In this document: in pieces, positions 1 to 9,458 of the stretch
Layout of the letters: the number at the start of each line of letters is the position of its first letter
Numbering within the stretch: the stretch's first letter is position 1
From: Tautonia plasticadhaerens
GTDB taxonomy: Bacteria > Planctomycetota > Planctomycetia > Isosphaerales > Isosphaeraceae
DNA length: 64,000 bases
Assembly: GCF_007752535.1 (NCBI RefSeq)
Contig: NZ_CP036426.1
Coordinates: 6,200,001-6,264,000, forward strand
Direction: 5' to 3'
Translations under genes and position numbers: made by a program
The notes under the pieces: generated by a model
Databases searched by the model: none
What the model saw: only the letters and a program-made list of their open reading frames with translations
What the model was told of the DNA's origin: nothing

Positions 1-383
1 GCCGTGCTGACGATCATCGACCCCGCGATCACGAACAAGAGCGCGCCGAAGAACTCCGGGGCACGGTCGTCGGCGACTTGATTGTGCCCGAGCCCCAAGA
101 GGATCAGGCCCGTCACCAGGAACGCGAACCGGGCATAGAACGACAGGGAGTCATTCAGCGCGACCGAGCCGTAAGCGAACGTTTCGGTGTCGGCCCCGGA
201 GATCGCGAACAGGGTGACCAGAGAGGCGAGGAGCGCCAGCCCGGACACGCCCGCCCAGAGCGACCGGCCCTGGCGGAAGAATGGGCCGGCGACCATGATC
301 GCCGTGGCGGAGAGGGAGATTACGATCTCCGGCAACAAGATGAGCAGCGTGCGGGAGAGCGTTTCCAATTGGTCGGGAGTCAT
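1..383 (-). CDS. nuoN: NADH-quinone oxidoreductase subunit N, N-terminal part (cut by window edge)
   Basis: This is the first ~127 codons of a membrane subunit of complex I. The protein begins MTPDQLETLSRTLLILLPE and continues with hydrophobic segments typical of the antiporter-like subunits NuoL/M/N. The ATG at 381-383 overlaps the nuoM stop codon in an ATGA arrangement, so the two are probably translationally coupled. NuoN is one of the three proton-channel modules of the membrane arm. The rest of the gene lies beyond base 1. The call rests on position after nuoM and on the hydrophobic profile; it is the last gene of the standard 14-gene order. Confidence 0.9.
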   Translation of the reverse strand, partial: MTPDQLETLSRTLLILLPEIVISLSATAIMVAGPFFRQGRSLWAGVSGLALLASLVTLFAISGADTETFAYGSVALNDSLSFYARFAFLVTGLILLGLGHNQVADDRAPEFFGALLFVIAGSMIVST

Positions 384-2083
384 GGGGCGATCACCTGCGC
401 CGGTGCGGCGAGAAGGGCCCGGGGGGTGACGCCCTCGCCCGGGTCGGAGACAGTCTGGATCGGTTCGGTGATCGGATCGGCATCGGCATCGGGGAACCGA
501 GCGACGATCGACTCGACCGACGGCGTGATCCGGTCATAAAACGGCTTCGGATAGATGCCGATGAGGACGATGAGCACCAAGAGCGGCGTCAGGCCCGCGA
601 TTTCGTACCAGCGGATCGGGGGGACCTCCGCGTGTTGGCCATGATCATCGACCACCGGCTCGACCAGTGGGCCGAAGACGACCTTCTGGAGCATGACGAA
701 CAGGTAGTAGGCGCCCAGGATAATCCCGAGCGCACCGATGACGGCCGCAGACGGGAAACGGGAATAGGTGCCGGCGAGGATCGGGAACTCGCCGACGAAC
801 CCGTTCAGCCCCGGCACGGCCGCCGAGCCCAGCGAAGCGAGGATCAGCAGGAAGGCGAACAGGGGCAGGCGCTCCCAGACTCCCCCCATCCGTCCCATTT
901 CCCGGGTGTGGTAACGTTCATAGAGGATCCCGACGCAGGCGAACAGCGCCCCCGTCGTCAGGCCGTGGTTGATCATCTGCAGGACCGCGCCATCGACGCT
1001 CACCAGGGTCATCGAGAAGAGCCCCAGCGCGATGAAACCCATGTGGCTAACCGAGCTGTAGGCGACCAGCCGCTTCACGTCCGACTGGGCCAGGGCAGTC
1101 AACGCCCCATAGATGATGCCGATCACTGCGATCGTCACCAGGAATGGGGCCAACACCGCGGCCCCCCCCGGGACCATCCCGAGGTTGAACCGGAGGAAGC
1201 CGTAGCCGCCGACCTTCAGCAGAACGCCTGCGAGCAACACGGAACCGGCCGTCGGTGCCTCGACGTGGGCCAGCGGCAGCCAGGTATGGAACGGGAACAG
1301 CGGCACTTTGATCGCGAACCCGGCGAAGAGGAGCAGGAAAATCAGGACCTGCGGCTGCAGGAGGAAGGCGGGGAACGACACGGACCCGACCAAGCTGCGC
1401 GTGTCCGACCATTCAGGCCACCGGAGCTGGGAAAGCCCCTCGGTCAGCTCGGGGATCGAGAAGGTGAGCACCTGGGGGGCTGCATTCGAGTGATGAACGA
1501 CCACCAGGGCGATGACCCCCAGTAGCGTCAGCAGGCTCCCCGCGAGCGTGTACAGGAAGAACGTGATCGACGCCCTCCTCCGCTCGGGGCCGCCGTAGAT
1601 GCCGACGATGAAGAAGAGGGGGATGAGCGTGAACTCGAAGAAGATGTAGAACAGGACGACGTCGAGGCTGGCGAACAGCCCCAGAAGTCCCGTCTCCAGG
1701 AAAAGCAGCAACGCGTAATACGCCGGTGCCCTCGCCACGATCGAAGACCACGAGCTGAAGACCGAGGTGACCAGGAGCAGGGTCGTCAGGGCGAACAACG
1801 AGAGGGCGATGCCGTCGAGCCCGAGGGCGAAGCGGATGCCCGAACCGGCTCCGACCGAGACCCAGGGGATCCCGAGGCTGCCATCCGATCCCCGAAAGGC
1901 GAATTGCACCCCCGCATCGTCGATCTGGAAGGCAGCGACCAGCACGAGGGAGAACGCCAGTGTGACGAGCGTCGTCCCCAGGGCGACCCACCGGGCCGCA
2001 GTGTGGTCGAGCCTCGGCGCCAGCAGCAGCCCGAGGCCGCCGAGCAGGGGAAGCAGGACCGTGACCACCAAGAGCGTCGCCAT
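380..2083 (-). CDS. nuoM: NADH-quinone oxidoreductase subunit M
   Basis: This is a 567-residue polytopic inner-membrane protein, one of the antiporter-like proton-pumping subunits of complex I. The family signatures are visible: an acidic transmembrane segment (YIFFEFTLIPLFFIVGIYG), the lysine-bearing AIKVPLFPFHTWLP segment, and the VKRLVAYSSVSHMGFI helix. The length fits NuoM, with a longer, Pro-rich C-terminal tail (about the last 45 residues). The start ATG at 2083 opens directly into a hydrophobic segment. It lies 54 bp after nuoL and overlaps nuoN by 4 bp, so it belongs to the same polycistronic unit. Confidence 0.97.
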   Translation of the reverse strand: MATLLVVTVLLPLLGGLGLLLAPRLDHTAARWVALGTTLVTLAFSLVLVAAFQIDDAGVQFAFRGSDGSLGIPWVSVGAGSGIRFALGLDGIALSLFALTTLLLVTSVFSSWSSIVARAPAYYALLLFLETGLLGLFASLDVVLFYIFFEFTLIPLFFIVGIYGGPERRRASITFFLYTLAGSLLTLLGVIALVVVHHSNAAPQVLTFSIPELTEGLSQLRWPEWSDTRSLVGSVSFPAFLLQPQVLIFLLLFAGFAIKVPLFPFHTWLPLAHVEAPTAGSVLLAGVLLKVGGYGFLRFNLGMVPGGAAVLAPFLVTIAVIGIIYGALTALAQSDVKRLVAYSSVSHMGFIALGLFSMTLVSVDGAVLQMINHGLTTGALFACVGILYERYHTREMGRMGGVWERLPLFAFLLILASLGSAAVPGLNGFVGEFPILAGTYSRFPSAAVIGALGIILGAYYLFVMLQKVVFGPLVEPVVDDHGQHAEVPPIRWYEIAGLTPLLVLIVLIGIYPKPFYDRITPSVESIVARFPDADADPITEPIQTVSDPGEGVTPRALLAAPAQVIAP

Positions 2084-2137
2084 CGCGGGATCCTTCTCAC
2101 CTCGTGATCGAATCGGGGAGCCGGGGGAACCGTCGGC

Positions 2138-4438
2138 TCAGCCGACGAACATCAGGGCGATCAGCAGCAGGGCGACGCCCATCGCCGTCACCACGGCATA
2201 GGACTGGATTAGACCGTTCTGGATCGGCCGCAGGGCGTCGCCCCCGACCAACTTGGGGAGGTACGCCACGAGCCTGACGAGGCCGTCGATGACATAGACA
2301 TCGAAGTAGCGGCAGACGGTCGCGAGTAGCCGGGTGGGCGCGACCACGACGAAGGCGTACGCCTCGTCCACGTAGAACTTGTCCAGTGACGCCTTCGCCA
2401 GCGGACGGATCGCGCCAGAGATCTTGGCCGGGATTTCGGTCCTCCGGGCATACATCAGGGCGGCGAGGCCGAGACCGATGAGCCCCGCGACGGACCCGGT
2501 AACGGCGGTGGCCCAGTCGAACGCGTGCTCGCCATGCTCGAGCAGTTCGTAGGTGGCTGTCTCCTCGACGAGGTGGGCGAACCAATGCGTCGGGCCGAAG
2601 ACCAGGCCGACCAGGATCGAGCACCCCGCCAGGACCATGAGCGGGACCGTCATGATCGGCGGCGATTCGTGCCCAAAGTGCGAATCATGTCCATCGTGAT
2701 GGTCGTCGTGCCCATGCCCGTGAGCGGACTGCGGAGAGGGATCGTGAGGGGTCCCTTCGGTCGGGGACGTCAGTCCGGCCGGCCGCCCCGGGGCCGCCTC
2801 GGACCCCGATGGCTCCACATAAACCTCGGTCCTGTGGTGCCCCATCGCCGCCTCGTATCGGGCCAAATCGGGCGACTCGGGGGCCGGAGTGTCGACGCCG
2901 TAGGCCGCGACGTCCGAGGTCGCCCGTGCACCCCCACCGGGGTGGCTGTCCCCCACGATCGCCTCGGGATCGTCGGGGCTCGGTAGCTTCTCGGGTCCCC
3001 AGAAGGTGAGGAAGTAGGCCCGACCCGTGTAGAAGGCGGTCAACAACGCCGTGAGCGTCGCGAGCCAATAGATCCCCGAGTAGACGCCGCCGTTGGCCAC
3101 GTGCTCATCGTGGCTCGCCGCCTTCAATGCCGCGAGGATCTCGTCCTTGCTGAAAAAACCCGACAGGAGCGGAAATCCGGCCAGGGTGAGTGCCCCGATC
3201 GCGAAGGTCGCATGCGTGAAGGGGAGGCGATGGCGTAGGCCGCTGAACCGCCTCATGTCGATGACGCCCCCCATGGCGTGCATCACCGAACCCGAGCCGA
3301 GGAACAGTAACGCCTTGAAGAAGGCGTGGGTGAAGAGGTGGAAGAGCGCGGCGATGATCGCGAACTGGGCGACGTGCCCCACTCCGGCCCCGATCCCCAT
3401 GAACATGTAGCCGATCTGGCTGATGGTCGAGTAAGCGAGGACCCGCTTGAGGTCGGTCTGGGTCAGGGCGATCAACGCGGCCAGCAACGCAGTCGCGCAT
3501 CCGATGACGGCGACGACCAGCTGGATCCCGGGTTCCGCCGCGAGGAGCAAGCTCGTCCGGGCGAGCAGGTAGACGCCCGCGGTGACCATCGTCGCCGCGT
3601 GGATCAGCGCGGAGACCGGGGTCGGACCCTCCATCGCGTCGGGGAGCCAGACGTAGAGCGGGATCTGGGCGCTCTTGGCCGTCGCCCCCCAGAACAGGAG
3701 GACCACGACCCAGAACAAGGCAGACTGGCCGAGGAACAATTCCGTCCCGGCCAGGAGGTCTCGCGTCTCAAGGGTCAGGATGTTGGAGTAGCTCAGGTCG
3801 TGGTTCGGGGCGTAAGTCCAGAGGATGAACAACGCGATGGCGAAGCCGAAGTCGCCGACCCGGTTCACCATGAACGCCTTCTTGGCCGCGTCGGCCGCGG
3901 CCGGCTTGGCGTGCCAGAAGCCGACCAGCAGGTAGCTGCAGACCCCCACGCCTTCCCAGAAAGCATAAGTGAGCAGGAAGTTACTCGACGAGACGAGTCC
4001 GGTCATCGAGAAGACGAAGAGGCCGAAGACGAAGAAGAAGCGCGGATATCCCGGGTCGCCAACCATGTAACCGGCGGCGAAGATGGCCACCAGCGAGGCG
4101 ACGAAGGTGACCATCCCGAGCATCATGATCGTGAGGCCGTCGACCCGGAACTCGATCGGGACCGCGAGTGACCAGTCCCGCGGGTCGTCGGGCGACGCCG
4201 AGGGTGAGGGAGAGTCCGACTGGCCCTCGATGCCGATCCAGGAATAGACCTCGGTCTCGGTCGCGCCTTCCATCCCCAGCAGGATCACGGTCGACAGGAG
4301 GAACGACAGGCCGATGCCGGCGATCACCGGGATGTGGTTCCACCCGTTGAGGCGCCGGCCGCCGACGAAGGCGATGAGCCCGCCCAGCAGGGGGAGGAGC
4401 GGGATCAGCCAGACGTTGCGGATCAGCGACTCAGCCAC
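2138..4438 (-). CDS. nuoL: NADH-quinone oxidoreductase subunit L
   Basis: This 766-residue protein is the distal proton-pumping subunit of complex I, with the lateral amphipathic helix expected toward the C-terminus. Conserved segments include FWEGVGVCSYLLVGFWH, MEGPTPVSALIHAATMVTAG and TDLKRVLAYSTISQIGYMF. I chose the GTG at 4436-4438 (protein VAESLIRNVWLIPLLPLLGG) because the frame upstream runs through nuoK and reads as non-protein sequence. This start overlaps the nuoK stop by 8 bp. Oddity: a hydrophilic insertion at roughly residues 483-590 ends in a histidine-rich stretch (HGHGHDDHHDGHDSHFGH), absent from the usual core. Confidence 0.96.
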   Translation of the reverse strand: MAESLIRNVWLIPLLPLLGGLIAFVGGRRLNGWNHIPVIAGIGLSFLLSTVILLGMEGATETEVYSWIGIEGQSDSPSPSASPDDPRDWSLAVPIEFRVDGLTIMMLGMVTFVASLVAIFAAGYMVGDPGYPRFFFVFGLFVFSMTGLVSSSNFLLTYAFWEGVGVCSYLLVGFWHAKPAAADAAKKAFMVNRVGDFGFAIALFILWTYAPNHDLSYSNILTLETRDLLAGTELFLGQSALFWVVVLLFWGATAKSAQIPLYVWLPDAMEGPTPVSALIHAATMVTAGVYLLARTSLLLAAEPGIQLVVAVIGCATALLAALIALTQTDLKRVLAYSTISQIGYMFMGIGAGVGHVAQFAIIAALFHLFTHAFFKALLFLGSGSVMHAMGGVIDMRRFSGLRHRLPFTHATFAIGALTLAGFPLLSGFFSKDEILAALKAASHDEHVANGGVYSGIYWLATLTALLTAFYTGRAYFLTFWGPEKLPSPDDPEAIVGDSHPGGGARATSDVAAYGVDTPAPESPDLARYEAAMGHHRTEVYVEPSGSEAAPGRPAGLTSPTEGTPHDPSPQSAHGHGHDDHHDGHDSHFGHESPPIMTVPLMVLAGCSILVGLVFGPTHWFAHLVEETATYELLEHGEHAFDWATAVTGSVAGLIGLGLAALMYARRTEIPAKISGAIRPLAKASLDKFYVDEAYAFVVVAPTRLLATVCRYFDVYVIDGLVRLVAYLPKLVGGDALRPIQNGLIQSYAVVTAMGVALLLIALMFVG

Positions 4439-4892
4439 GGCGTTGCTCCCAGGGCTGGCGTGGGTGCGGCGGTTCCACGCCGGAGGGGGTGAGGTGCGGG
4501 TAGCTCTCGGGTCCGGGGATGGGCTCGTACGGCTCGGCCTCACCGGCATCAACCGTTTCGGGGAGTCCGGTTTCCCGGAGCCCCTGCCAGAGCGTCACGT
4601 CGAGCGATCCGATCCGATTGAACAGGACCAGGATCAAGGCCAAGGCCAGGGCCGCCTCGCTAGCCGCCACGGTCAGCATGACGATCGTGAAGATCTGACC
4701 GGTCCAATTGCCGTGGAATCGGCTGAAGCCGACGAGGGTCAAGGCCACCCCCTGCAGCATCATCTCGGCCGAGAGGAACATGACGATCAGGTTCCTTCGG
4801 GAGAGGAACCCGAGCATGCCGAGGGCCAGCAACGCCGCGCCGATGATCAGATAGTTACTCAGGTATTCGAATGGGAAGGTCGGGTCGATCAT
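4431..4892 (-). CDS. nuoK: NADH-quinone oxidoreductase subunit K with Pro-rich C-terminal extension
   Basis: This is a small membrane subunit of complex I. Residues 1-103 match NuoK: three transmembrane helices with the proton-channel glutamates in MFLSAEMMLQGVALTLVGF and VAASEAALALALILVLFNR. The family is usually about 100 residues, but this protein is 153. The extra ~50 residues are polar and Pro/Glu-rich (for example YEPIPGPESYPHLTPSG) and should face the cytoplasm. The gene starts 57 bp after nuoJ and overlaps nuoL by 8 bp. Confidence 0.96.
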   Translation of the reverse strand: MIDPTFPFEYLSNYLIIGAALLALGMLGFLSRRNLIVMFLSAEMMLQGVALTLVGFSRFHGNWTGQIFTIVMLTVAASEAALALALILVLFNRIGSLDVTLWQGLRETGLPETVDAGEAEPYEPIPGPESYPHLTPSGVEPPHPRQPWEQRRG

Positions 4893-4949
4893 GGATCGAA
4901 GGGCCTCAGGTGGGAGATTCCCCGTGATGGCGTTCCTCGGTGGCCGGGG

Positions 4950-5810
4950 TCAGGAGGCCGGGCCGGGTGAGGCGGTCGCGGTCGATCGGTCGGGTCGGAT
5001 TGGGGATTTTGGGGTCGCGATCGCCACGGCGCCGATCAGGGCGACGAAGAGGAGCAGGCCGATCACCTGGACGGTGAGCAGGTGATCGGTGAAGAGCGAG
5101 GCCCCCAGCCCGGCGACGTGAGCAGGGGTCTCCCCCGGTTCCCGAAGCCCGGGCAGTCGGGAGGTTTCTGGGACGGCCTGGGAGACGACCAGATCGACGG
5201 GGTCGGCCACAGGGCGGGCGATCGTCGCGATCGATGTGCGGCTGCTCAGCAACGGCGACTCGCCCTCATCCCTTGGGTTCGTCCCGGTCGCGACGATCGA
5301 GGCTAGGAGCGCCCCGAGCAGGAGCATGCCGGTCAATGATGCCGCCAGGGGACGACGGGCGGCCCGGTCGTAGACGGCTTGGCCGTGCGACTGGGCGAGC
5401 ATGATCACGAACAGGAAGGTGACGATGATCGCCCCGGCATAGACGATCACCGTCCCGGCGGCGAGGAACTGGGCCCCTGCCAGGAGGAAAAGGCCCGAGC
5501 TGGAAAGGACGACCACCGCGAACCACAACGCCGAGTTCACCGGATTTCTGGAGGTAATCATCAGGACGGCCCCGACCAGCGCCAGGGTGCTGAACGCGTA
5601 GAAGAAGCCCCCCACGAGCAAATCCCCGGGCGGGGTGAGGAACGGGAGGATCATGAGCAGGGCGATGCCGCCGAGCAGAGCGCCGACCCCGTAGACCCGG
5701 GCCGACTTCACGCCGCCGTGGCGGTGCGGAAGGAGCAACCAGACTCCGACCCAGCCGAGCGTGACGATCGCCGCGATGAGGCCCAGATCCCTCGTGTCGA
5801 GCAGGCTCAC
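4950..5810 (-). CDS. nuoJ: NADH-quinone oxidoreductase subunit J
   Basis: This is a 286-residue membrane subunit of complex I, with five predicted transmembrane segments in the family core. Recognisable parts are the NPVNSALWFAVVVLSSSGLF segment and the AGTVIVYAGAIIVTFLFVIM segment, which carries the pi-bulge helix of NuoJ. It is longer than many NuoJ proteins, with a periplasmic or loop insertion at about residues 155-235 before the last helix (LLTVQVIGLLLFVALIGAVA). It lies 4 bp downstream of nuoI and 57 bp upstream of nuoK, so it is part of the same operon. Confidence 0.95.
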   Translation of the reverse strand: MSLLDTRDLGLIAAIVTLGWVGVWLLLPHRHGGVKSARVYGVGALLGGIALLMILPFLTPPGDLLVGGFFYAFSTLALVGAVLMITSRNPVNSALWFAVVVLSSSGLFLLAGAQFLAAGTVIVYAGAIIVTFLFVIMLAQSHGQAVYDRAARRPLAASLTGMLLLGALLASIVATGTNPRDEGESPLLSSRTSIATIARPVADPVDLVVSQAVPETSRLPGLREPGETPAHVAGLGASLFTDHLLTVQVIGLLLFVALIGAVAIATPKSPIRPDRSTATASPGPAS

Positions 5811-5814
5811 GTGG

Positions 5815-6444
5815 TCAGCTCCTGGACGGGAGTTGTGCGGCGGTCGCGGTCGAACGGGGGCCTGGGCCCTCCGGGTCGAGCGGCGTCGTCGGCTGGGGGA
5901 GCGACGGGGAAGGGTTGCCCGTCTTCATCGGCTCGGCGTCCTTGGTCATGTCGAAGACCGAGAGGAGCTTCGATTTGTCGTAGATCAGCTCTTCCCGACT
6001 CAAACCGGTGAGGTCGTAGAGGCCGGTCAGCTCGATCGCGTCGACCGGGCACGCCTCCTCGCACATGCCGCAGAAGATGCAACGCAGCTCGTCGATCACG
6101 AAGCTCTCGGGATACTTCTCGCGGTCGTCCCACCCCTCGGGGGCGGTGGCCCCGACGATGTCGATGCAATGGGCCGGGCAGGCGGTCGCGCAGAGCATGC
6201 AGGCGACGCACTTGACGCGGCCCTGCTCGTCCTTATTCAGGCGGTGGACGCCCCGGTAGTTGGCCGTCGGGACGTGCTGCTCCTCCGGGTATTGCACCGT
6301 CACGGCCGTGCCGCCGAACGCCGCGCCAAGGATGTGCCGGCCGGTGACGGCCAGGCCGCCGAGGATCTGGGGCAGGTAAGTCTGCTCGAGCACCGTCAGC
6401 TTGGGTGGCTCGAGGCGCTTGAGGTTCGGGTCGTCGGGCTTCAT
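5815..6444 (-). CDS. nuoI: NADH-quinone oxidoreductase subunit I (2x[4Fe-4S] ferredoxin subunit)
   Basis: This is a 209-residue peripheral-arm subunit carrying clusters N6a and N6b, which pass electrons toward NuoB. Both 8-Fe ferredoxin motifs are intact: CVACMLCATACPAHC and CIFCGMCEEACPVD. The N-terminal amphipathic region and the GRHILGAAFGGTAVTVQYPEE segment are typical. A Pro/Thr-rich tail of about 40 residues follows the ferredoxin core. The gene sits 51 bp after nuoH and only 4 bp before nuoJ. Confidence 0.97.
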   Translation of the reverse strand: MKPDDPNLKRLEPPKLTVLEQTYLPQILGGLAVTGRHILGAAFGGTAVTVQYPEEQHVPTANYRGVHRLNKDEQGRVKCVACMLCATACPAHCIDIVGATAPEGWDDREKYPESFVIDELRCIFCGMCEEACPVDAIELTGLYDLTGLSREELIYDKSKLLSVFDMTKDAEPMKTGNPSPSLPQPTTPLDPEGPGPRSTATAAQLPSRS

Positions 6445-6495
6445 GTCGGCCGGTCCTCCGGGAGTGGGGGATGAGGCTAGGGTCGGTCGGGCCGC

Positions 6496-7566
6496 TCAGC
6501 CGACCCCCCGGAAGAGCTGGATCAGGACCATGGTCACGATCAGGTTGAGCAGGGCCAGCGGGATCATCGCCTTCCAGGCCAAGTTCATCAGCTGATCGTA
6601 GCGGAATCGGGGTAGGGTCCAGCGGATCCACATGATGAAGACGACCATGAGGGCCACCTTGAAGAAGATCACCCCGACCTTGATCAGGGCGGCGATCCAG
6701 CCGGTGTCCTCGACCCCGAGGCCCACAAATGGCACGTCCCAGCCACCCAGGAACAGGATGGCGGTCAGGAAGCTGACCGTGATCACGTGCAAGTACTCGC
6801 CGAGGAAGAACATGCCGAACTTCATCGCCGAGTATTCGGTGTGGAACCCGCCGACGAGCTCCTGCTCGGCCTCGGCGAGGTCGAAGGGCAGTCGGTTCGT
6901 CTCGGCGAAGGCGCTCACCAGGAAGATGACGAATGCCAGGGGCTGGACGAGGATGCCCCAGGCCGGGATGATGCCGATCCCATTCGTGTCCTGCCAGGCG
7001 ATGATGTCCCCCAATTCGAGCGACCGGGAGAGCATCACCATGCCGATCACCGAGAGTCCCAGGGGGATCTCGTAGCTGATGATCTGCGCGCTGTTCCGTA
7101 ATCCGCCGAGGAATGAATATTTGTTATTCGACGCATAGCCCCCGAGGATCACCGCGTAGACGGCGAGGCTGCCGATCGCGAAGACATAGAGGATGCCGAC
7201 ATCCACGTTCGGCGCGATCTGGAAGTGGATCGGATGGCCGTTGATCGTCGGGGCGTCGATCCCCGCCGGACCGAAGGGGACGACGGCGAAGCCGATCGTC
7301 GCGGCGATGATGGCGATCGCCGGGGCGAGGACGTAGAGCGGCTTGTTCACGTAGCCCGGGATGACGTCCTCCTTGAGGAGCATCTTCGCGCCGTCGGCGA
7401 GGGGCTGGATCAGGCCGAAGGGCCCGGCCCGATTGGGGCCGACCCGGTCCTGGGACCAAGCCGCAATTTTCCGCTCAAGCATGATCATATATGCAACGGC
7501 ACCCTGGAAGATCCCGACTATCAGGAAGATCTTGACCAGGATGACTGCGATCTGCCAGGTCGCCAT
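6496..7566 (-). CDS. nuoH: NADH-quinone oxidoreductase subunit H
   Basis: This 356-residue membrane subunit forms the quinone-binding junction between the two arms of complex I. The diagnostic segments are present: MLERKIAAWSQDRVGPNRAG near the N-terminus, the FAETNRLPFDLAEAEQELVG loop with conserved acidic residues, and the C-terminal WIRWTLPRFRYDQLM segment. Length and hydrophobic profile are normal for NuoH. It follows nuoG by 78 bp and precedes nuoI by 51 bp. Confidence 0.97.
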   Translation of the reverse strand: MATWQIAVILVKIFLIVGIFQGAVAYMIMLERKIAAWSQDRVGPNRAGPFGLIQPLADGAKMLLKEDVIPGYVNKPLYVLAPAIAIIAATIGFAVVPFGPAGIDAPTINGHPIHFQIAPNVDVGILYVFAIGSLAVYAVILGGYASNNKYSFLGGLRNSAQIISYEIPLGLSVIGMVMLSRSLELGDIIAWQDTNGIGIIPAWGILVQPLAFVIFLVSAFAETNRLPFDLAEAEQELVGGFHTEYSAMKFGMFFLGEYLHVITVSFLTAILFLGGWDVPFVGLGVEDTGWIAALIKVGVIFFKVALMVVFIMWIRWTLPRFRYDQLMNLAWKAMIPLALLNLIVTMVLIQLFRGVG

Positions 7567-7644
7567 GTGCCCGCTCGTCCCTCCGGCCCTGGACCGGTTC
7601 GATGCGTCCGCGATGATTGCGATTCCAAGCGTGCTCGCCCGTCG

Positions 7645-9396
7645 TCAGCGTGCCAGCGTGACCTTGCCGCGCGGGGCATGCCAGGGGTCTACGTAGCGGG
7701 ACATCCCGGGCGACGGCTGCTCCTGGCCGTCGAGCGGGAGCCCGAACTCGGGGAACGTCCCGTTCAGCTCTGAGGCGGCCGAGAAGCCGGGGACCTGGCC
7801 GGACAGTTCCCTGAGGACGTCCCGGGAAGAGATCGGCCCGCCGCCGGCGCGTTCCGAGAGGATCGCGAGAATGTCGAGGTCCGGCAGGCTGCCATCCCGG
7901 GGCGGCAGGGAGGCGGAGGCGTACTGGAGCCGCCCGTCGGCGTTCACGTAGCAGCCGGCCTTCTCCGCGAAAGTCGACGAGGAGAGGATCACGTCGGCGG
8001 TACCGGCGAGGTCGGTCGGCCAGACGTCCTGGACGACGAGGAACTTCGCCGCATCCCGGAGCTTCGTCATCTCCGGCCCCTCGAAGACCGGGTCGTGGCC
8101 ACCTCCGGTGACGTAGAGGGCGTCGAACGGCTGGGAGGCCGCCTGCAGCCTGAACCGATCGAACGGGATGACCTCGCCCTGGAAATGGACCAGGATCCGC
8201 TCGACCCCGAGCCGGTTCGGCACCTTCTCGGCGTGGATCGTGAACGGACGGGGCACCACGAACGAGGTGTCGCCGGTGCGGCCTTTCCTCGGGTCGGGGG
8301 AGAACGTCACATCCTCTCCGACCACCGGGACCGGCCCCATCGCCAGCACGGCGGAGCCGCTCAGGCCCTTGATGAAGGAGGCGAGCAGGTAAGCCTCCTC
8401 GACGGTCAGGGACGGCGAGACGACCGCCGCGATCCGGCCGCCCTGACGAGCAACCTCCTTGAGTCGGGTCCGGGCGGCGTCGAGCGCCCGGTCGACCGGC
8501 GTCATGGCAGGCCGGTCGCCCTCTCGGAGGTACATGGCGTGCAAGAGGATCGGGTCGTTGGCCGACTTATAGCTGTACCGGCCCTCGTCGCAGATCCAGT
8601 AGTCGTTGACCTTTGGGTTGTATCGAGCCCGGTATCGCCAGATCTGGCCCCGATTCTCCTCGACGGTGACGTTACATCCCGTCGAGCAGCGGGTGCATAC
8701 CGAATGATGCTGATCGTTGAACCAGTAGCGTTGCTTGTGCAGGAAGTCCTTGTCGAGCAGGGCGCCGACCGGGCAGAGGTCGACGACGTTGCCGGCCATG
8801 GGATTATCGAGCGGACGATCGGGGAAGATGTTGATCTCCGCGTGATTGCCGCGACGCTCGACCTGGAGTTCGTTGGTACCCGTGATCTCGCGAGCAAATC
8901 GGACGCACCGGGTGCACATGATGCACCGGTCCATGTTGAGCTGGATCTGTTCGGAGACGTCCTTGCGGGGATTGACCGTCCGCTCCTCGACGAAGCGGTG
9001 GACGGACTGGCCGTGCTTGAAGCTGTAGTCCTGCAGGCCGCATTGGCCGGCCTGGTCGCAGACGGGGCAGTCGAGGGGATGATTGATCAGGAGATACTCC
9101 ATGATCATCGACTGGTGCGCCTTCACCTCCGGGCTTTCGGTAACGATGACCGTGCCGTCCTTGGCCGGGGTCTGGCAGCCCGGGACCATCTTGGGGATCA
9201 TCTTGATCTCCCCGGTCTTCGGGTCCTTGCTGCCGACCTGGATCTCGCACATCCGGCAGTTGGCCACCACGGACAGGGCGGGGTGCCAGCAGTAGTACGG
9301 GATCTCGACCCCGAACCGCTGCGCGGCCTGAATGGCGTTGAGCCGCTCGCCCTCGGGGAGCGTATACTCGGTGCCGTTGATGAGGATGGTGGCCAT
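7645..9396 (-). CDS. nuoG: NADH-quinone oxidoreductase subunit G (short form)
   Basis: This is the iron-sulfur subunit of the peripheral arm. From the N-terminus it has a [2Fe-2S] ferredoxin domain (YYCWHPALSVVANCRMCE, CPVCDQAGQCGLQDY), the His/Cys N5-type segment, a [4Fe-4S] pair (CIMCTRCVRF), and the start of a molybdopterin-oxidoreductase-type domain (CTRCSTGCNVTVEEN). ATG at 9396 is the natural start because MATILINGTEYTLPEGERL begins the ferredoxin fold; the frame upstream runs into nuoF and is not protein-like. At 583 residues it is much shorter than the ~900-residue enterobacterial form, lacking much of the C-terminal domain, as some bacterial NuoG proteins do. Confidence 0.95.
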   Translation of the reverse strand: MATILINGTEYTLPEGERLNAIQAAQRFGVEIPYYCWHPALSVVANCRMCEIQVGSKDPKTGEIKMIPKMVPGCQTPAKDGTVIVTESPEVKAHQSMIMEYLLINHPLDCPVCDQAGQCGLQDYSFKHGQSVHRFVEERTVNPRKDVSEQIQLNMDRCIMCTRCVRFAREITGTNELQVERRGNHAEINIFPDRPLDNPMAGNVVDLCPVGALLDKDFLHKQRYWFNDQHHSVCTRCSTGCNVTVEENRGQIWRYRARYNPKVNDYWICDEGRYSYKSANDPILLHAMYLREGDRPAMTPVDRALDAARTRLKEVARQGGRIAAVVSPSLTVEEAYLLASFIKGLSGSAVLAMGPVPVVGEDVTFSPDPRKGRTGDTSFVVPRPFTIHAEKVPNRLGVERILVHFQGEVIPFDRFRLQAASQPFDALYVTGGGHDPVFEGPEMTKLRDAAKFLVVQDVWPTDLAGTADVILSSSTFAEKAGCYVNADGRLQYASASLPPRDGSLPDLDILAILSERAGGGPISSRDVLRELSGQVPGFSAASELNGTFPEFGLPLDGQEQPSPGMSRYVDPWHAPRGKVTLAR

Positions 9397-9458
9397 CGAT
9401 ATCCCTGGGCGAATTGGTGCAGTGTGTGAGTCGATCCGGGTCTGAGTTCCGGGAATGC

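Noticed and set aside
632-1525. Long plus-strand frames inside nuoM, nuoL, nuoG and nuoF
   Set aside because: They are antisense shadows of high-GC genes, rich in Arg, Gly, Asp and His, with no family features.
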